A DNA stretch of 9,444 nt from Clostridiales bacterium (GTDB lineage Bacteria > Bacillota > Clostridia > Saccharofermentanales > Saccharofermentanaceae): contig JAFGGR010000023.1 in the NCBI GenBank assembly GCA_016930475.1, positions 1 through 9,444 of the forward strand, written 5' to 3'. The notes under the pieces are model-generated. The model was given only the letters and a program-made list of their open reading frames with translations, ran no database searches and was not told where the DNA came from. Positions 1-6,486 of this stretch are shown here, piece after piece. The position numbers and the translations under genes are program-made. Each line of letters begins with the position of its first letter. Position 1 is the first letter of the stretch.

Positions 1-1401
1 GATTGCGGACACGTTAACGTATCCCGCGAAAAGCCGGATCGTTGCTCGCAGTGTGCCGGAGAGAATCTCGCGCAGGATGAGGACACGCTCGATACGTGGT
101 TCTCCTCCGCACTGTGGCCCTTTTCGACACTCGGATGGCCGGCGCGTACCGGGGACCTCAAGTTTTTCTATCCGACGAACGTCTTGGTCACCGCGTATGA
201 CATCATATTCTTCTGGGTCGCGCGGATGATTTTTTCGGGCATCGAGAATATGGGGGAGGCTCCTTTTAAACATGTTTTGATCCACGGCCTCATCCGGGAT
301 GCCGAGGGGCGGAAGATGAGCAAATCCCTCGGGAATGGGATCGATCCTTTAGAGATCGTCGAAAAATACGGAGCCGACGCGCTTCGTTATGCCTTGGTCA
401 CCGGCAATGCGCCCGGCAACGACCAGCGCTTTCAGGAAGAAAAGATCGAGGCGGGCAGGAATTTCGCGAATAAGATATGGAACGCGATGCGCTTCGTGCT
501 GATGAATTGCCCGATGGAGATAAGTTTTGACGATGTTGATCCGTCACGTTATACGCTCGAGGACAAATGGATCCTGTCAAGACTCAATAAGACCGTCTCC
601 GAAGTGACGGGCAACTTGGAGAAATATGAATTCGGTATCGCGATTTCCAAGATCTACGCGTTCGTTTGGGAAGAATATTGTGACTGGTACATCGAAATCG
701 CCAAAGCACGACTTTTCGATGTTGAGAATCCGTCCCGGAAAGAAGCGCTTTTCGTCCTGAATCACGTCCTCGGTGAGGCCATGAAGCTCTTGCATCCGTT
801 CATGCCGTTCTTATCCGAGGAAGTATACGGGAATCTCGTTCTGAACAAAAAGCCGGATTCCATAATGATCGCCGACTGGCCGCAATATTCTCCGGAGTCC
901 GATTTCTCCGAAGAGGAGAAATTCATGACCGTTCTGATGGATGCCGTTCGTTCGATCCGCAACGTTCGCACAAGCCTCGGAGTCGCCCCGTCCAGGAAGT
1001 CAGGTGCGATTCTCGTTACGGACAGCGAGGAAATTTCCCGCATGTTTATTACCGGCCAACCCTTCCTGGAGCGTCTCGCGGCGGTTTCTTCCGTCGAGGT
1101 TCGGAAGGATAAGACCGGCATTCCGTCGACCGCCGTCGCCGCCGTATTCTCTTCCGGGGAGTTTTATCTGCCACTGGAAGATTTGATTGATATTCAAAAA
1201 GAACTTGAACGATTGGGCAAAGAGAAGGATAATCTAAAGCAAGAGATTGATCGCGTGGATAAAAAGCTTTCTAATGACGAGTTCATGGGGAGGGCGCCGG
1301 CGCACATTGTTCAGGCGGAACGCGATAAACGAGAAAAGTTCATGCGTATGTATACGGGAATCGAAGAGAGGATCACCTTACTGGGCGGAGAACATGCCTG
1401 A
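1..1401 (+). CDS. valS: Valyl-tRNA synthetase, C-terminal half (5' end cut by window)
   Basis: This class I aminoacyl-tRNA synthetase attaches valine to tRNA-Val in the cytoplasm. Frame 1 is open from the first base, so the gene begins upstream; 466 codons are visible, about half of a typical bacterial ValRS of roughly 880 residues. The fragment opens in a zinc-ribbon-like segment (CGH, then CSQC), followed by the ValRS hallmark DTWFSSALWPFSTLGWP. The class I KMSKS signature is intact at 313-327 and is followed by SLGNGIDPLEIVEKYGADALRYAL. An all-helical anticodon-binding region comes next. The last ~70 residues form the charged coiled-coil arm that distinguishes ValRS from IleRS and LeuRS (IQKELERLGKEKDNL, then GRAPAHIVQAERDK). 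The stop codon at 1399-1401 lies 20 bases before the next gene, with no terminator between, so the two are probably co-transcribed. The catalytic HIGH motif and most of the editing domain are outside the window. Confidence 0.97.
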   Translation, partial: DCGHVNVSREKPDRCSQCAGENLAQDEDTLDTWFSSALWPFSTLGWPARTGDLKFFYPTNVLVTAYDIIFFWVARMIFSGIENMGEAPFKHVLIHGLIRDAEGRKMSKSLGNGIDPLEIVEKYGADALRYALVTGNAPGNDQRFQEEKIEAGRNFANKIWNAMRFVLMNCPMEISFDDVDPSRYTLEDKWILSRLNKTVSEVTGNLEKYEFGIAISKIYAFVWEEYCDWYIEIAKARLFDVENPSRKEALFVLNHVLGEAMKLLHPFMPFLSEEVYGNLVLNKKPDSIMIADWPQYSPESDFSEEEKFMTVLMDAVRSIRNVRTSLGVAPSRKSGAILVTDSEEISRMFITGQPFLERLAAVSSVEVRKDKTGIPSTAVAAVFSSGEFYLPLEDLIDIQKELERLGKEKDNLKQEIDRVDKKLSNDEFMGRAPAHIVQAERDKREKFMRMYTGIEERITLLGGEHA

Positions 1402-1407
1402 TTGTTT

Positions 1408-1416
1408 GAGGAGGAA
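1408..1416 (+). promoter_or_regulatory. Ribosome binding site for the 1422 gene
   Basis: The sequence GAGGAGGAA lies just after the valS stop and five bases before the ATG at 1422. It is a near-perfect Shine-Dalgarno site and supports that start. Confidence 0.8.
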
Positions 1417-1421
1417 TCGTC

Positions 1422-2159
1422 ATGGATAACAAAAAGGAGTCCACGGGAGTGGATATCAAAGAAGAAGTGGCATTGCCCGTGATTTCGGAGGATGAAAAGG
1501 ACAACGCCGAAAGTTTGCCGAAGGGTACGGTCCACTGCTTCCCGGCCAACCCGAAGCAAATTCTCATCCGGAGAGTAGCGACAGTAGTGATCATATTACT
1601 GTGTGTTGCCGGAGCAATCTACTCGCTTACGTCCAACCCGGCAAATTACTATTTGCTCTTTTTGAGCGGACTGGCATTCATTGTCAGTGCCCTGGTGTTT
1701 ATCCAGACCTTCCTGATCGCGGGTTTTCGAGTAGCCGTCGATTACGAACAGAATGAAGTGGTCCTGCGCTATATGTTCCGGAAACTGAAGATTCCTTTTG
1801 AGGAATTTGACAGCCGGGATGGGGAGCCCGACCGGGCACAGAAGGCGATCGGGAAATTGAACGCCGATAAGGGTGGGCAACGTATGTACCTGATTCTCGA
1901 TAACGTTCATGACGATGCCTGTTATCAGACATCTTCCTATGATTTAGCTTCGGTATCAGACTTCCTGAAGCTTAAGGAAGAGGCAGATCAGATCGCCCGT
2001 GCGTATAAGGCAAGGGAGAAATTCGAGGCCGAACAGAAGGCTCAGGCGGAGCAGGACGCCGCAGATGAAGCGGATGAAGCCAAAGAGGCCGAAGAACGGG
2101 AGACGGAATCGACAAGCGACGAGAAAACGGAAGATTCGATCTCCGGGGACAACGAGTAA
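1422..2159 (+). CDS. Hypothetical two-helix membrane protein with charged tail
   Basis: I do not recognise this 245-residue protein. What can be seen: an acidic cytoplasm-like N-terminus (1-35), a short basic stretch before the membrane (ILIRR, 47-51), and two hydrophobic segments at about 52-69 and 76-100. A soluble part follows at 102-185 with alternating beta-like strands (VAVDYEQNEVVLRY, LKIPFEEFD, QRMYLILDNV). It ends in a very charged Ala/Glu/Lys tail (185-245) likely to be helical or disordered. Two helices followed by a small beta-rich domain is the layout of bacterial PH-like membrane proteins (bPH/YcxB type), but that assignment is inference. Short in-frame GCN-GAT-GAA repeats encode part of the tail. 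The gene follows valS by 20 bases and is closed by a terminator, so it is probably the last gene of the valS transcript. A link to tRNA charging is not implied. Confidence 0.85.
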   Translation: MDNKKESTGVDIKEEVALPVISEDEKDNAESLPKGTVHCFPANPKQILIRRVATVVIILLCVAGAIYSLTSNPANYYLLFLSGLAFIVSALVFIQTFLIAGFRVAVDYEQNEVVLRYMFRKLKIPFEEFDSRDGEPDRAQKAIGKLNADKGGQRMYLILDNVHDDACYQTSSYDLASVSDFLKLKEEADQIARAYKAREKFEAEQKAQAEQDAADEADEAKEAEERETESTSDEKTEDSISGDNE

Positions 2160-2181
2160 AGCAGAGGATATAACAGATGAG

Positions 2182-2208
2182 AAGGCCGGCCCCAAAGCCG
2201 GCTTTTTT
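2182..2208 (+). terminator. Intrinsic terminator after the valS unit
   Basis: GCCGGC at 2185-2190 and GCCGGC at 2197-2202 are self-complementary arms around the loop CCCAAA. They are followed by six Ts (2203-2208). The stem can extend by A-T and G-T pairs to 2182/2205. It sits 22 bases after the stop of the 245-residue gene. On the opposite strand there is no T run after the hairpin, so it is unlikely to stop the convergent DUF2752 gene. Confidence 0.9.
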
Positions 2209-2225
2209 CGATGTTCTTACGGATT

Positions 2226-2241
2226 GGCGGCTTATCCCGCC
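2226..2241 (-). other. Small hairpin downstream of the DUF2752 gene
   Basis: GGCGG (2226-2230) and CCGCC (2237-2241) form a 5-bp GC stem around CTTATC, about 45 bases past the DUF2752 stop. No T run follows on the minus strand, so it would be a weak intrinsic terminator at best. It may act as a 3' RNA stem. Confidence 0.3.
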
Positions 2242-2284
2242 GGACCAGATCAATATGACGAGCGTACCCAAAGTGGAATGGCTG

Positions 2285-2707
2285 TTAGATCTCGGTTGGC
2301 GCAAGGAAAGAAAACTGAGGGATATTGCGCAGAATGCCAAAAACCATCAGCGCGACAACAAGAAAGATGAAGAAAACGAGCTCAAACTTGCCTATGGTTA
2401 TTCTCTTGCCCCGAATATATCCGATCTGATAACGCGCATAGATACCGATCAGGAAGGGAAGCGCGATGAATATCAAAGGGTTATACCGGAAGGCCTGATA
2501 GAAATCGAGGTGGGCAAGAGAGATAAACATTCTTCCCGCTCCGCAGCTCGGGCAATACAAACCGGTTATAAGGTGAAAGGCACATGGCCAACCCGATCGG
2601 GTGATCCCCCATGAAGCGATATAAAGAAACGCGACGATCAATAAGGGCAAAGTATACAAAAATGCTTTGACCAGACGCTTTTTCATCGTGTCGTCCGTCC
2701 TGCTCAT
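2285..2707 (-). CDS. DUF2752 family membrane protein
   Basis: This is a 140-residue membrane protein of unknown function. The family signature is clear: a Trp/Cys-Pro-Phe-like lead-in (CAFHLITGLY) runs into CPSCGAGR at residues 52-59, then DFYQAFRYNP (68-77). This matches the DUF2752 pattern of CP.CG..R followed by a short region ending in RYNP. Hydrophobic segments lie at about 13-32, 77-94 and 108-126. The CxxCG pair could bind metal or form a disulfide; that is inference. I chose ATG 2707 because AAAGGGAG lies 12 bases upstream and a likely minus-strand -10 box (2763-2768) would put the RNA start near 2756, excluding longer starts at 2764 and 2791. ATG 2686 is a shorter alternative. The gene is monocistronic here and divergent from fba. 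Confidence 0.85.
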   Translation of the reverse strand: MSRTDDTMKKRLVKAFLYTLPLLIVAFLYIASWGITRSGWPCAFHLITGLYCPSCGAGRMFISLAHLDFYQAFRYNPLIFIALPFLIGIYARYQIGYIRGKRITIGKFELVFFIFLVVALMVFGILRNIPQFSFLAPTEI

Positions 2708-2762
2708 TCTTTGCGAAATCTCCCTTTCGGATTTGCTCTCCGCCGCGAATCGTTTGCGAATC

Positions 2763-2771
2763 ATTTTAACA
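2763..2771 (-). promoter_or_regulatory. Likely extended -10 promoter for the DUF2752 gene
   Basis: On the minus strand the sequence reads TGTTAAAAT, an extended -10 element (TG-N-TAAAAT). The -35 region at 17-bp spacing (GTGGTA) is poor, as is common for extended -10 promoters. It lies seven bases from the -35 box of the divergent fba promoter. Confidence 0.5.
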
Positions 2772-2777
2772 TAAACA

Positions 2778-2806
2778 TTGACGAATACCACTCTTGCCCG
2801 TAAAAT
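2778..2806 (+). promoter_or_regulatory. Sigma-A type promoter for fba
   Basis: TTGACG (2778-2783), a 17-base spacer and TAAAAT (2801-2806) match the vegetative consensus at five of six positions in each box. RNA would begin near 2813, giving a leader of about 50 bases before the fba start. A second, weaker TTGCCC-17-TGTAAT pair at 2794-2822 overlaps it. Confidence 0.75.
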
Positions 2807-2850
2807 AGTTTAGATATGTAATTCAATCGGACAGACAAAAGAGCGATATG

Positions 2851-2856
2851 AAGGAG
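2851..2856 (+). promoter_or_regulatory. Ribosome binding site that sets the fba start
   Basis: AAGGAG lies eight bases before ATG 2865. It overlaps the in-frame GTG at 2856, which therefore cannot be the start codon. Confidence 0.85.
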
Positions 2857-2864
2857 TGAGTTTT

Positions 2865-3800
2865 ATGCCATTGGTAACCACAAAAGACATGTTCAAGAAA
2901 GCATACGAGGGCGGGTACGCGATCGGTGCGTTCAACGTGAACAACATGGAAATTATTCAGGGGATCACGGAAGCCGGTAAAGAATTGAACTCTCCGCTGA
3001 TTCTTCAAGTTTCATCCGGAGCCCGGAAGTACGCCAATCACACGTACCTGATCAAGTTGGTCGAAGCCGCTCTTTTAGAGACGGATCTTCCGATCGCGCT
3101 TCATCTGGATCACGGCGATACGTTCGAACTATGCAAGAGCTGCATCGACGGAGGCTTTTCCTCGGTCATGATCGATGGTTCGCACCACAGTTATGATGAT
3201 AACATCAAACTGACACGTCAGGTCGTCGAGTACGCGCACGCCAACGGTGTCGTGGTTGAGGCGGAACTCGGCCGGTTGGCCGGAATCGAAGACGCAGTCG
3301 ATGTTTCCGCGGAAGATGCTTCCTACACCGACCCGGCTCAGGTTCAGGATTTTGTCGAGCGCACGGGTTGCGACTCGTTAGCCATTGCGATCGGAACCTC
3401 TCACGGAGCTTATAAATTTAAGCCCGGTCAGAATCCTCAGCTCAGATTTGACATTCTGGAGCAGATCGAGACGCGTCTGCCCGGCTTCCCGATCGTTCTT
3501 CACGGGGCTTCTTCGGTCATTCCGGAGTATGTCAAGATGATCAACGATAACGGCGGAGCGATGCCCGACGCGATCGGTATCCCCGAAGCGATGCTTAGAA
3601 AGGCCGCTTCCATGGCCGTTTGCAAGATCAATATCGACTCGGACATCCGTCTTGCGATGACCGGCGTGATCCGGAAGTACTTCAATGAGAATCCGTCTCA
3701 TTTTGACCCGCGTCAATATCTCGGACCGGCCCGCACAGCGGTCAAATCCATGGTTGCGCATAAGATCACTGAGGTATTGGGCAGTAACGGGAAGGCTTGA
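2865..3800 (+). CDS. fba: Class II fructose-1,6-bisphosphate aldolase
   Basis: This zinc-dependent cytoplasmic enzyme reversibly cleaves fructose 1,6-bisphosphate to dihydroxyacetone phosphate and glyceraldehyde 3-phosphate in glycolysis and gluconeogenesis. The 311-residue length and the start MPLVTTKDMFKKAYEGGYAI are typical of the class IIB form in Clostridia and Bacilli. Expected active-site elements are present: HLDHGD at 80-85 (catalytic Asp82, zinc ligand His83), VVEAELG around Glu132/Glu134, GTSHG at 177-181 (zinc ligand His180), LHGASS at 212-217 (zinc ligand His213) and NIDSD at 256-260 for phosphate and monovalent cation binding. Nothing is missing or truncated. The start is ATG 2865, because AAGGAG at 2851-2856 is correctly spaced for it and overlaps the GTG nine bases upstream. 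A strong promoter precedes the gene. A small membrane-protein gene follows after 20 bases and probably shares the transcript. Confidence 0.97.
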   Translation: MPLVTTKDMFKKAYEGGYAIGAFNVNNMEIIQGITEAGKELNSPLILQVSSGARKYANHTYLIKLVEAALLETDLPIALHLDHGDTFELCKSCIDGGFSSVMIDGSHHSYDDNIKLTRQVVEYAHANGVVVEAELGRLAGIEDAVDVSAEDASYTDPAQVQDFVERTGCDSLAIAIGTSHGAYKFKPGQNPQLRFDILEQIETRLPGFPIVLHGASSVIPEYVKMINDNGGAMPDAIGIPEAMLRKAASMAVCKINIDSDIRLAMTGVIRKYFNENPSHFDPRQYLGPARTAVKSMVAHKITEVLGSNGKA

Positions 3801-3820
3801 TTTGACCGTTAGGAGGACGT

Positions 3821-4201
3821 ATGGGCAAACGGGATGTCGATGATTTTCCGTTCGCGTATCTGGCAGACAACAAAACGCCGGTTCAGAAGAACCGCCCGGA
3901 GGGCGGAACTCGGGTCAGAAATGATCGGCCTCATCGTCGGTCGGGGTCGCGAGAGATCGAAAAACTGCTGATCGTTGCCATTGTTCTTACGATCATGTTT
4001 ATTATTTTGCTCACTGCGGCGATCATGGTCGGAGCGAACAAGAAAAAGGAAAAGCAGGCGGAAACATCGGGAACAACAACCGGTCAAACCGTTGAAGGAC
4101 AGACGACATCCGCGATCAGTCAGAGTGATCCGATCGACTCGACAACGCAGATCGCCGAGGTGACCGATCCGACGCAACTTGCGGTCGTTCAAATCGGATA
4201 G
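3821..4201 (+). CDS. Hypothetical single-pass membrane protein
   Basis: I do not recognise this 126-residue protein. It has a cytoplasm-like N-terminus (1-47) rich in Arg and Asp, including RVRNDRPHRR near 31-40. One strong hydrophobic segment follows at 48-71. After a KKKEK patch (74-78), the Ser/Thr/Gln-rich tail (80-126) has low complexity and looks disordered. The positive-inside rule favours N-in, C-out, though the lysine patch after the helix weakens this. There is no lipobox and no cleavable signal peptide. AGGAGG at 3811-3816 lies four bases before the ATG. The gene begins 20 bases after fba and ends just before a terminator, so it is likely co-transcribed with fba. No functional link to glycolysis can be read from the sequence. 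Confidence 0.8.
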   Translation: MGKRDVDDFPFAYLADNKTPVQKNRPEGGTRVRNDRPHRRSGSREIEKLLIVAIVLTIMFIILLTAAIMVGANKKKEKQAETSGTTTGQTVEGQTTSAISQSDPIDSTTQIAEVTDPTQLAVVQIG

Positions 4202-4218
4202 ACAAGAATCAATGAGTG

Positions 4219-4251
4219 AAAAGCACCGGGATCAATCTTCCGGTGCTTTTT
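4219..4251. terminator. Bidirectional terminator between convergent genes
   Basis: The 11-base arms AAAAGCACCGG (4219-4229) and CCGGTGCTTTT (4240-4250) are perfect complements around a 10-base loop. Five Ts follow on the plus strand (4247-4251) and four on the minus strand. It can end both the fba unit and the ABC-F gene. The ABC-F stop codon lies in the loop, at 4232-4234. Confidence 0.9.
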
Positions 4252-6187
4252 CGATTTCCGAGGATTCAATTTCCGAGGAGAGTAAGAAGTATTCGTCACA
4301 CGCGTCTTGGAGCCGCTCGGCGTTTTCGGCATAGATCAGATAATTTTCTGCACTGCTGTTTTTTGAAAAGGAGTTCTCAAGATCGCGTTGCTCGATCTCA
4401 AGCGATTCGATCTCCGACTCGAGCGCACGTAGCCGCTCCTTTCGGAGTGCTTCTTCGCGGCGCTCCTTCATACGGTCCTTGCCCCGCGGTCGCCGTTGGG
4501 TCTCATCCGTATCTCCGGAGCCGATTTTCTCAGTCGACGGAGAAGGGCTTGTGACCTTGTCGGGTTTGGAAAAGGACGGGTCCGCCGCTTTTTTTCGATA
4601 GTCAGAATAATTGAGGAAGACCGACGCGGTCTTTGCGTAGAAGCCCAGGATCCGGGTCGCGCACTTCTCGATAAAGTATCGGTCGTGACTCACCGCGACG
4701 ATCGCTCCGTTATAGTCCCGAAGCGCGTCCTCGAGGATCTCCCGGGAGTCGATGTCGAGGTGATTCGTCGGCTCGTCGAGGAAGAGGATGTCCGGCTTTT
4801 CGGTCAGGAGACAGCAGAGGAACAGGCGGGAGCGCTCGCCGCCGGATAAAACCGATATCTTCTTATAAACGTCGACGTTCCGAAAACCGAAGCGCGCCAG
4901 AAGGCTTCGGGTTTCTCTCTCGGAGAGGTCGGTTCGCGAGTAAAGCTCATCATAGGCGGTAAGGCTTTCGTTTTCGAAGGCGACGAACTGACCCATGAAG
5001 CCACACTCGGCGCTTCCGGATATCAAAATGTCTCCGGAAAAATCGGTGATCTTTCCGAGAAAAATGTTGAGCAGAGTCGTTTTTCCGCAACCGTTCGGTC
5101 CGACGAGGAAGAGCTTTTCGTTCGCCTTCAGATCGAAAGAAACGTCCGAAAAAACCTCCGGGGCATCATCGTAGGCCATCGCGACCGAGCGTGCCTTCAG
5201 GACGATCCGGTCGGGGTCGCCGGTCCGGACCTCCGGGATCAGCGAAAAACTCATTTTACCGCCCCCGCCGGAGAACCGACGCTTCTCTTCGGCCAGGCGA
5301 TCGGAAAGCTTGTCGACGACCTTTTCGCGCGCGTGGTAGGAGGACATCTTCCGGTGCGAAAGCATCGTCTGTGTCACTTTTTGCTGGCGCTCGAGTTCTT
5401 TTTCGAGGCCGGCGACGGCGCGCTCGTGGTCCGCCTTCAGGCGCGCCTTTTGCTCGTGATAGGCGGAATAGTTTCCCGGATACTCGCGGATGACGCCGCT
5501 CTCCAGTTCGAAAACCGTCGATGCCGTCTGATCGATGAAGTACCGGTCATGGCTGATCAGGAACACCGCGCCGCCGTAACTTTTTATGAAGGCCGAGAGC
5601 CACTCCATCGCGGCGGTGTCGAGATGATTGGTCGGTTCGTCCAAAAGAAGGACGTCGGGTCTTTGGACGATCAGGCGCGCCAGATCGACGCGCATCCGCT
5701 CGCCTCCGGAAAGGGTCGAAAAGTCCCTTGATTCATCGATATCCGGAAGCCCGAGCCCGGCGAGCGCCTCTTTCATTCGATGCTCGTAATCGTATCCGCC
5801 CAATGCCTCAAAACGCGCGGTCAGGTGTGCATAGCGATCCAGAAGCTCCCTCGAATGCTTGCCGGAATGAAGCGACATGCTTTCGCCGATCTCGGCGATC
5901 TCGCGCTCCAGAGCCGTCAGTTCAGCACTTTTCAACGAGCTTTCCCCGGCGGCCTGCTCCTCCGGGTTCTGTGCCAGATAACCGATGACCGTATTTCGTG
6001 ACAAAAGGACATTGCCGGAATCGGGCCGGATATGCCCCGCGATCATTCGCAGTAGCGTCGTTTTCCCGGTCCCGTTGTCCCCGATCAGGGCGATCCGGTC
6101 GCCGGAATGGATCGAAAAGGAAATGCCGTTCAAAAGCAAATGCCCGTGATAGGATTTCGATACGTTTTGAACGGATAGATATTGCAT
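4232..6187 (-). CDS. ABC-F family ATPase (ribosome-associated type)
   Basis: This 651-residue protein has two ABC ATPase domains and no membrane segment, the hallmark of ABC-F proteins, which act on ribosomes to rescue stalled translation or protect against antibiotics. Domain 1 has Walker A GDNGTGKT (36-43), signature LSGGE (159-163), Walker B LLLDEPTNHLD (180-190) and switch SHDRYF (212-217). A charged, helical inter-domain linker at about 242-327 includes the LSHRKMSSYHAR segment. Domain 2 has GPNGCGKT (363-370), LSGGE (447-451), FLDEPTNHLD (469-478) and SHDRYF. The C-terminus (about 567-651) is a Glu/Arg-rich coiled coil, as in Uup- and YdiF-like members. Both catalytic glutamates are present. 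I chose ATG 6187 because GAGGGA lies nine bases upstream; a TTG at 6226 would add 13 residues with no ribosome site. The exact subfamily and any resistance role cannot be settled from sequence alone. Confidence 0.93.
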   Translation of the reverse strand: MQYLSVQNVSKSYHGHLLLNGISFSIHSGDRIALIGDNGTGKTTLLRMIAGHIRPDSGNVLLSRNTVIGYLAQNPEEQAAGESSLKSAELTALEREIAEIGESMSLHSGKHSRELLDRYAHLTARFEALGGYDYEHRMKEALAGLGLPDIDESRDFSTLSGGERMRVDLARLIVQRPDVLLLDEPTNHLDTAAMEWLSAFIKSYGGAVFLISHDRYFIDQTASTVFELESGVIREYPGNYSAYHEQKARLKADHERAVAGLEKELERQQKVTQTMLSHRKMSSYHAREKVVDKLSDRLAEEKRRFSGGGGKMSFSLIPEVRTGDPDRIVLKARSVAMAYDDAPEVFSDVSFDLKANEKLFLVGPNGCGKTTLLNIFLGKITDFSGDILISGSAECGFMGQFVAFENESLTAYDELYSRTDLSERETRSLLARFGFRNVDVYKKISVLSGGERSRLFLCCLLTEKPDILFLDEPTNHLDIDSREILEDALRDYNGAIVAVSHDRYFIEKCATRILGFYAKTASVFLNYSDYRKKAADPSFSKPDKVTSPSPSTEKIGSGDTDETQRRPRGKDRMKERREEALRKERLRALESEIESLEIEQRDLENSFSKNSSAENYLIYAENAERLQDACDEYFLLSSEIESSEIEKAPED

Positions 6188-6196
6188 GGGTGACTG

Positions 6197-6202
6197 TCCC
6201 TC
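6197..6202 (-). promoter_or_regulatory. Ribosome binding site for the ABC-F gene
   Basis: GAGGGA on the minus strand lies nine bases before ATG 6187. It supports this start over the in-frame TTG at 6226. Confidence 0.65.
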
Positions 6203-6292
6203 GTGGCTTGAAAAGTGATGAATCAATAGCGGATCGGTCCCCGGAAACGTGCCGTTTGCGACTCGCTTTTCGAGGATGAAAACAACGCTACA

Positions 6293-6321
6293 ACTATAGC
6301 ATGAGCGGGTGTGTGAATCAA
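6293..6321 (-). promoter_or_regulatory. Sigma-A type promoter for the ABC-F gene
   Basis: On the minus strand TTGATT (6316-6321), a 17-base spacer and TATAGT (6293-6298) match consensus at four and five of six positions. RNA would start near 6286, giving a leader of about 100 bases. The leader has no ATG-started reading frame, so no leader peptide of the kind that controls some antibiotic-resistance ABC-F genes is evident. It holds only a small CTCG/CGAG stem. Confidence 0.7.
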
Positions 6322-6390
6322 ATCCCGTTGGAGGCCGTGAAACGGCAATTGGATATATTCATCAGAAATCGTACATAAAAGCAAAATATG

Positions 6391-6420
6391 TTGACATTCA
6401 TTTTTTTTTTGTAATATGCA
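6391..6420 (+). promoter_or_regulatory. Probable promoter for the cysteine hydrolase gene
   Basis: A perfect -35 box TTGACA is at 6391-6396. The -10 is ambiguous: TAATAT at 6412-6417 fits four of six positions but with a short 15-base spacer, and TATGCA at 6415-6420 has an 18-base spacer but fits only three. Ten Ts (6401-6410) lie inside the spacer. The leader would be about 60 bases. Confidence 0.5.
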
Positions 6421-6436
6421 ATGAGAATATCAAGGA

Positions 6437-6454
6437 TGCTTGTTTAATCAAGCA
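6437..6454 (+). repeat. Inverted repeat in the leader of the hydrolase gene
   Basis: TGCTTG (6437-6442) and CAAGCA (6449-6454) are exact complements around TTTAAT. The repeat lies downstream of the probable promoter and 32 bases before the start codon. It could be an operator half-site pair or an RNA stem; the sequence does not decide. Confidence 0.5.
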
Positions 6455-6474
6455 ATTTGCATTACTAAAATCCC

Positions 6475-6480
6475 AGGAGG
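6475..6480 (+). promoter_or_regulatory. Ribosome binding site that sets the 6487 start
   Basis: A consensus AGGAGG lies six bases before ATG 6487. The in-frame TTG at 6481 directly abuts it and is therefore not the start. Confidence 0.85.
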
Positions 6481-6486
6481 TTGCAA

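Larger units (their letters stand above)
6188..6486. other. Divergent intergenic region (299 bases)
   Basis: No gene is seen between the ABC-F start and the cysteine hydrolase start. The left part holds the minus-strand ABC-F leader and promoter. The middle has a small GCCG/CGGC stem at 6334-6346. The right part is AT-rich and holds a perfect TTGACA, a ten-T run and two short inverted repeats that belong to the plus-strand gene. Confidence 0.8.

Noticed and set aside
1972..2340. Minus-strand 122-codon frame across the terminator
   Set aside because: It crosses the terminator and overlaps the tail of the 245-residue gene and the end of the DUF2752 gene. Its Pro/Arg/Ser-rich translation is typical of antisense shadow.
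2177..2614. Plus-strand 145-codon open frame starting in the valS-unit terminator
   Set aside because: It begins inside the terminator hairpin, runs antisense to the clear DUF2752 gene, and its translation has no domain or compositional logic.
3378..3761. Minus-strand 127-codon frame within fba
   Set aside because: It is antisense to the conserved catalytic half of the aldolase and has no supporting ribosome site.
3809..4192. Minus-strand 127-codon frame opposite the 126-residue membrane protein
   Set aside because: The plus-strand frame has AGGAGG, a clean hydrophobic helix and a terminator after it. The minus-strand frame is Arg-rich without a domain.
5191..5731. Plus-strand open frames of 100 and 132 codons within the ABC-F gene
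   Set aside because: They are antisense to well-conserved ABC-F coding sequence and are Arg/Gly-rich, as expected of shadow frames in moderately GC-rich DNA.
6401..6410. Ten-T run considered as the tail of a terminator
   Set aside because: No GC-rich stem precedes it on the plus strand; it lies inside the spacer of a perfect TTGACA box instead.
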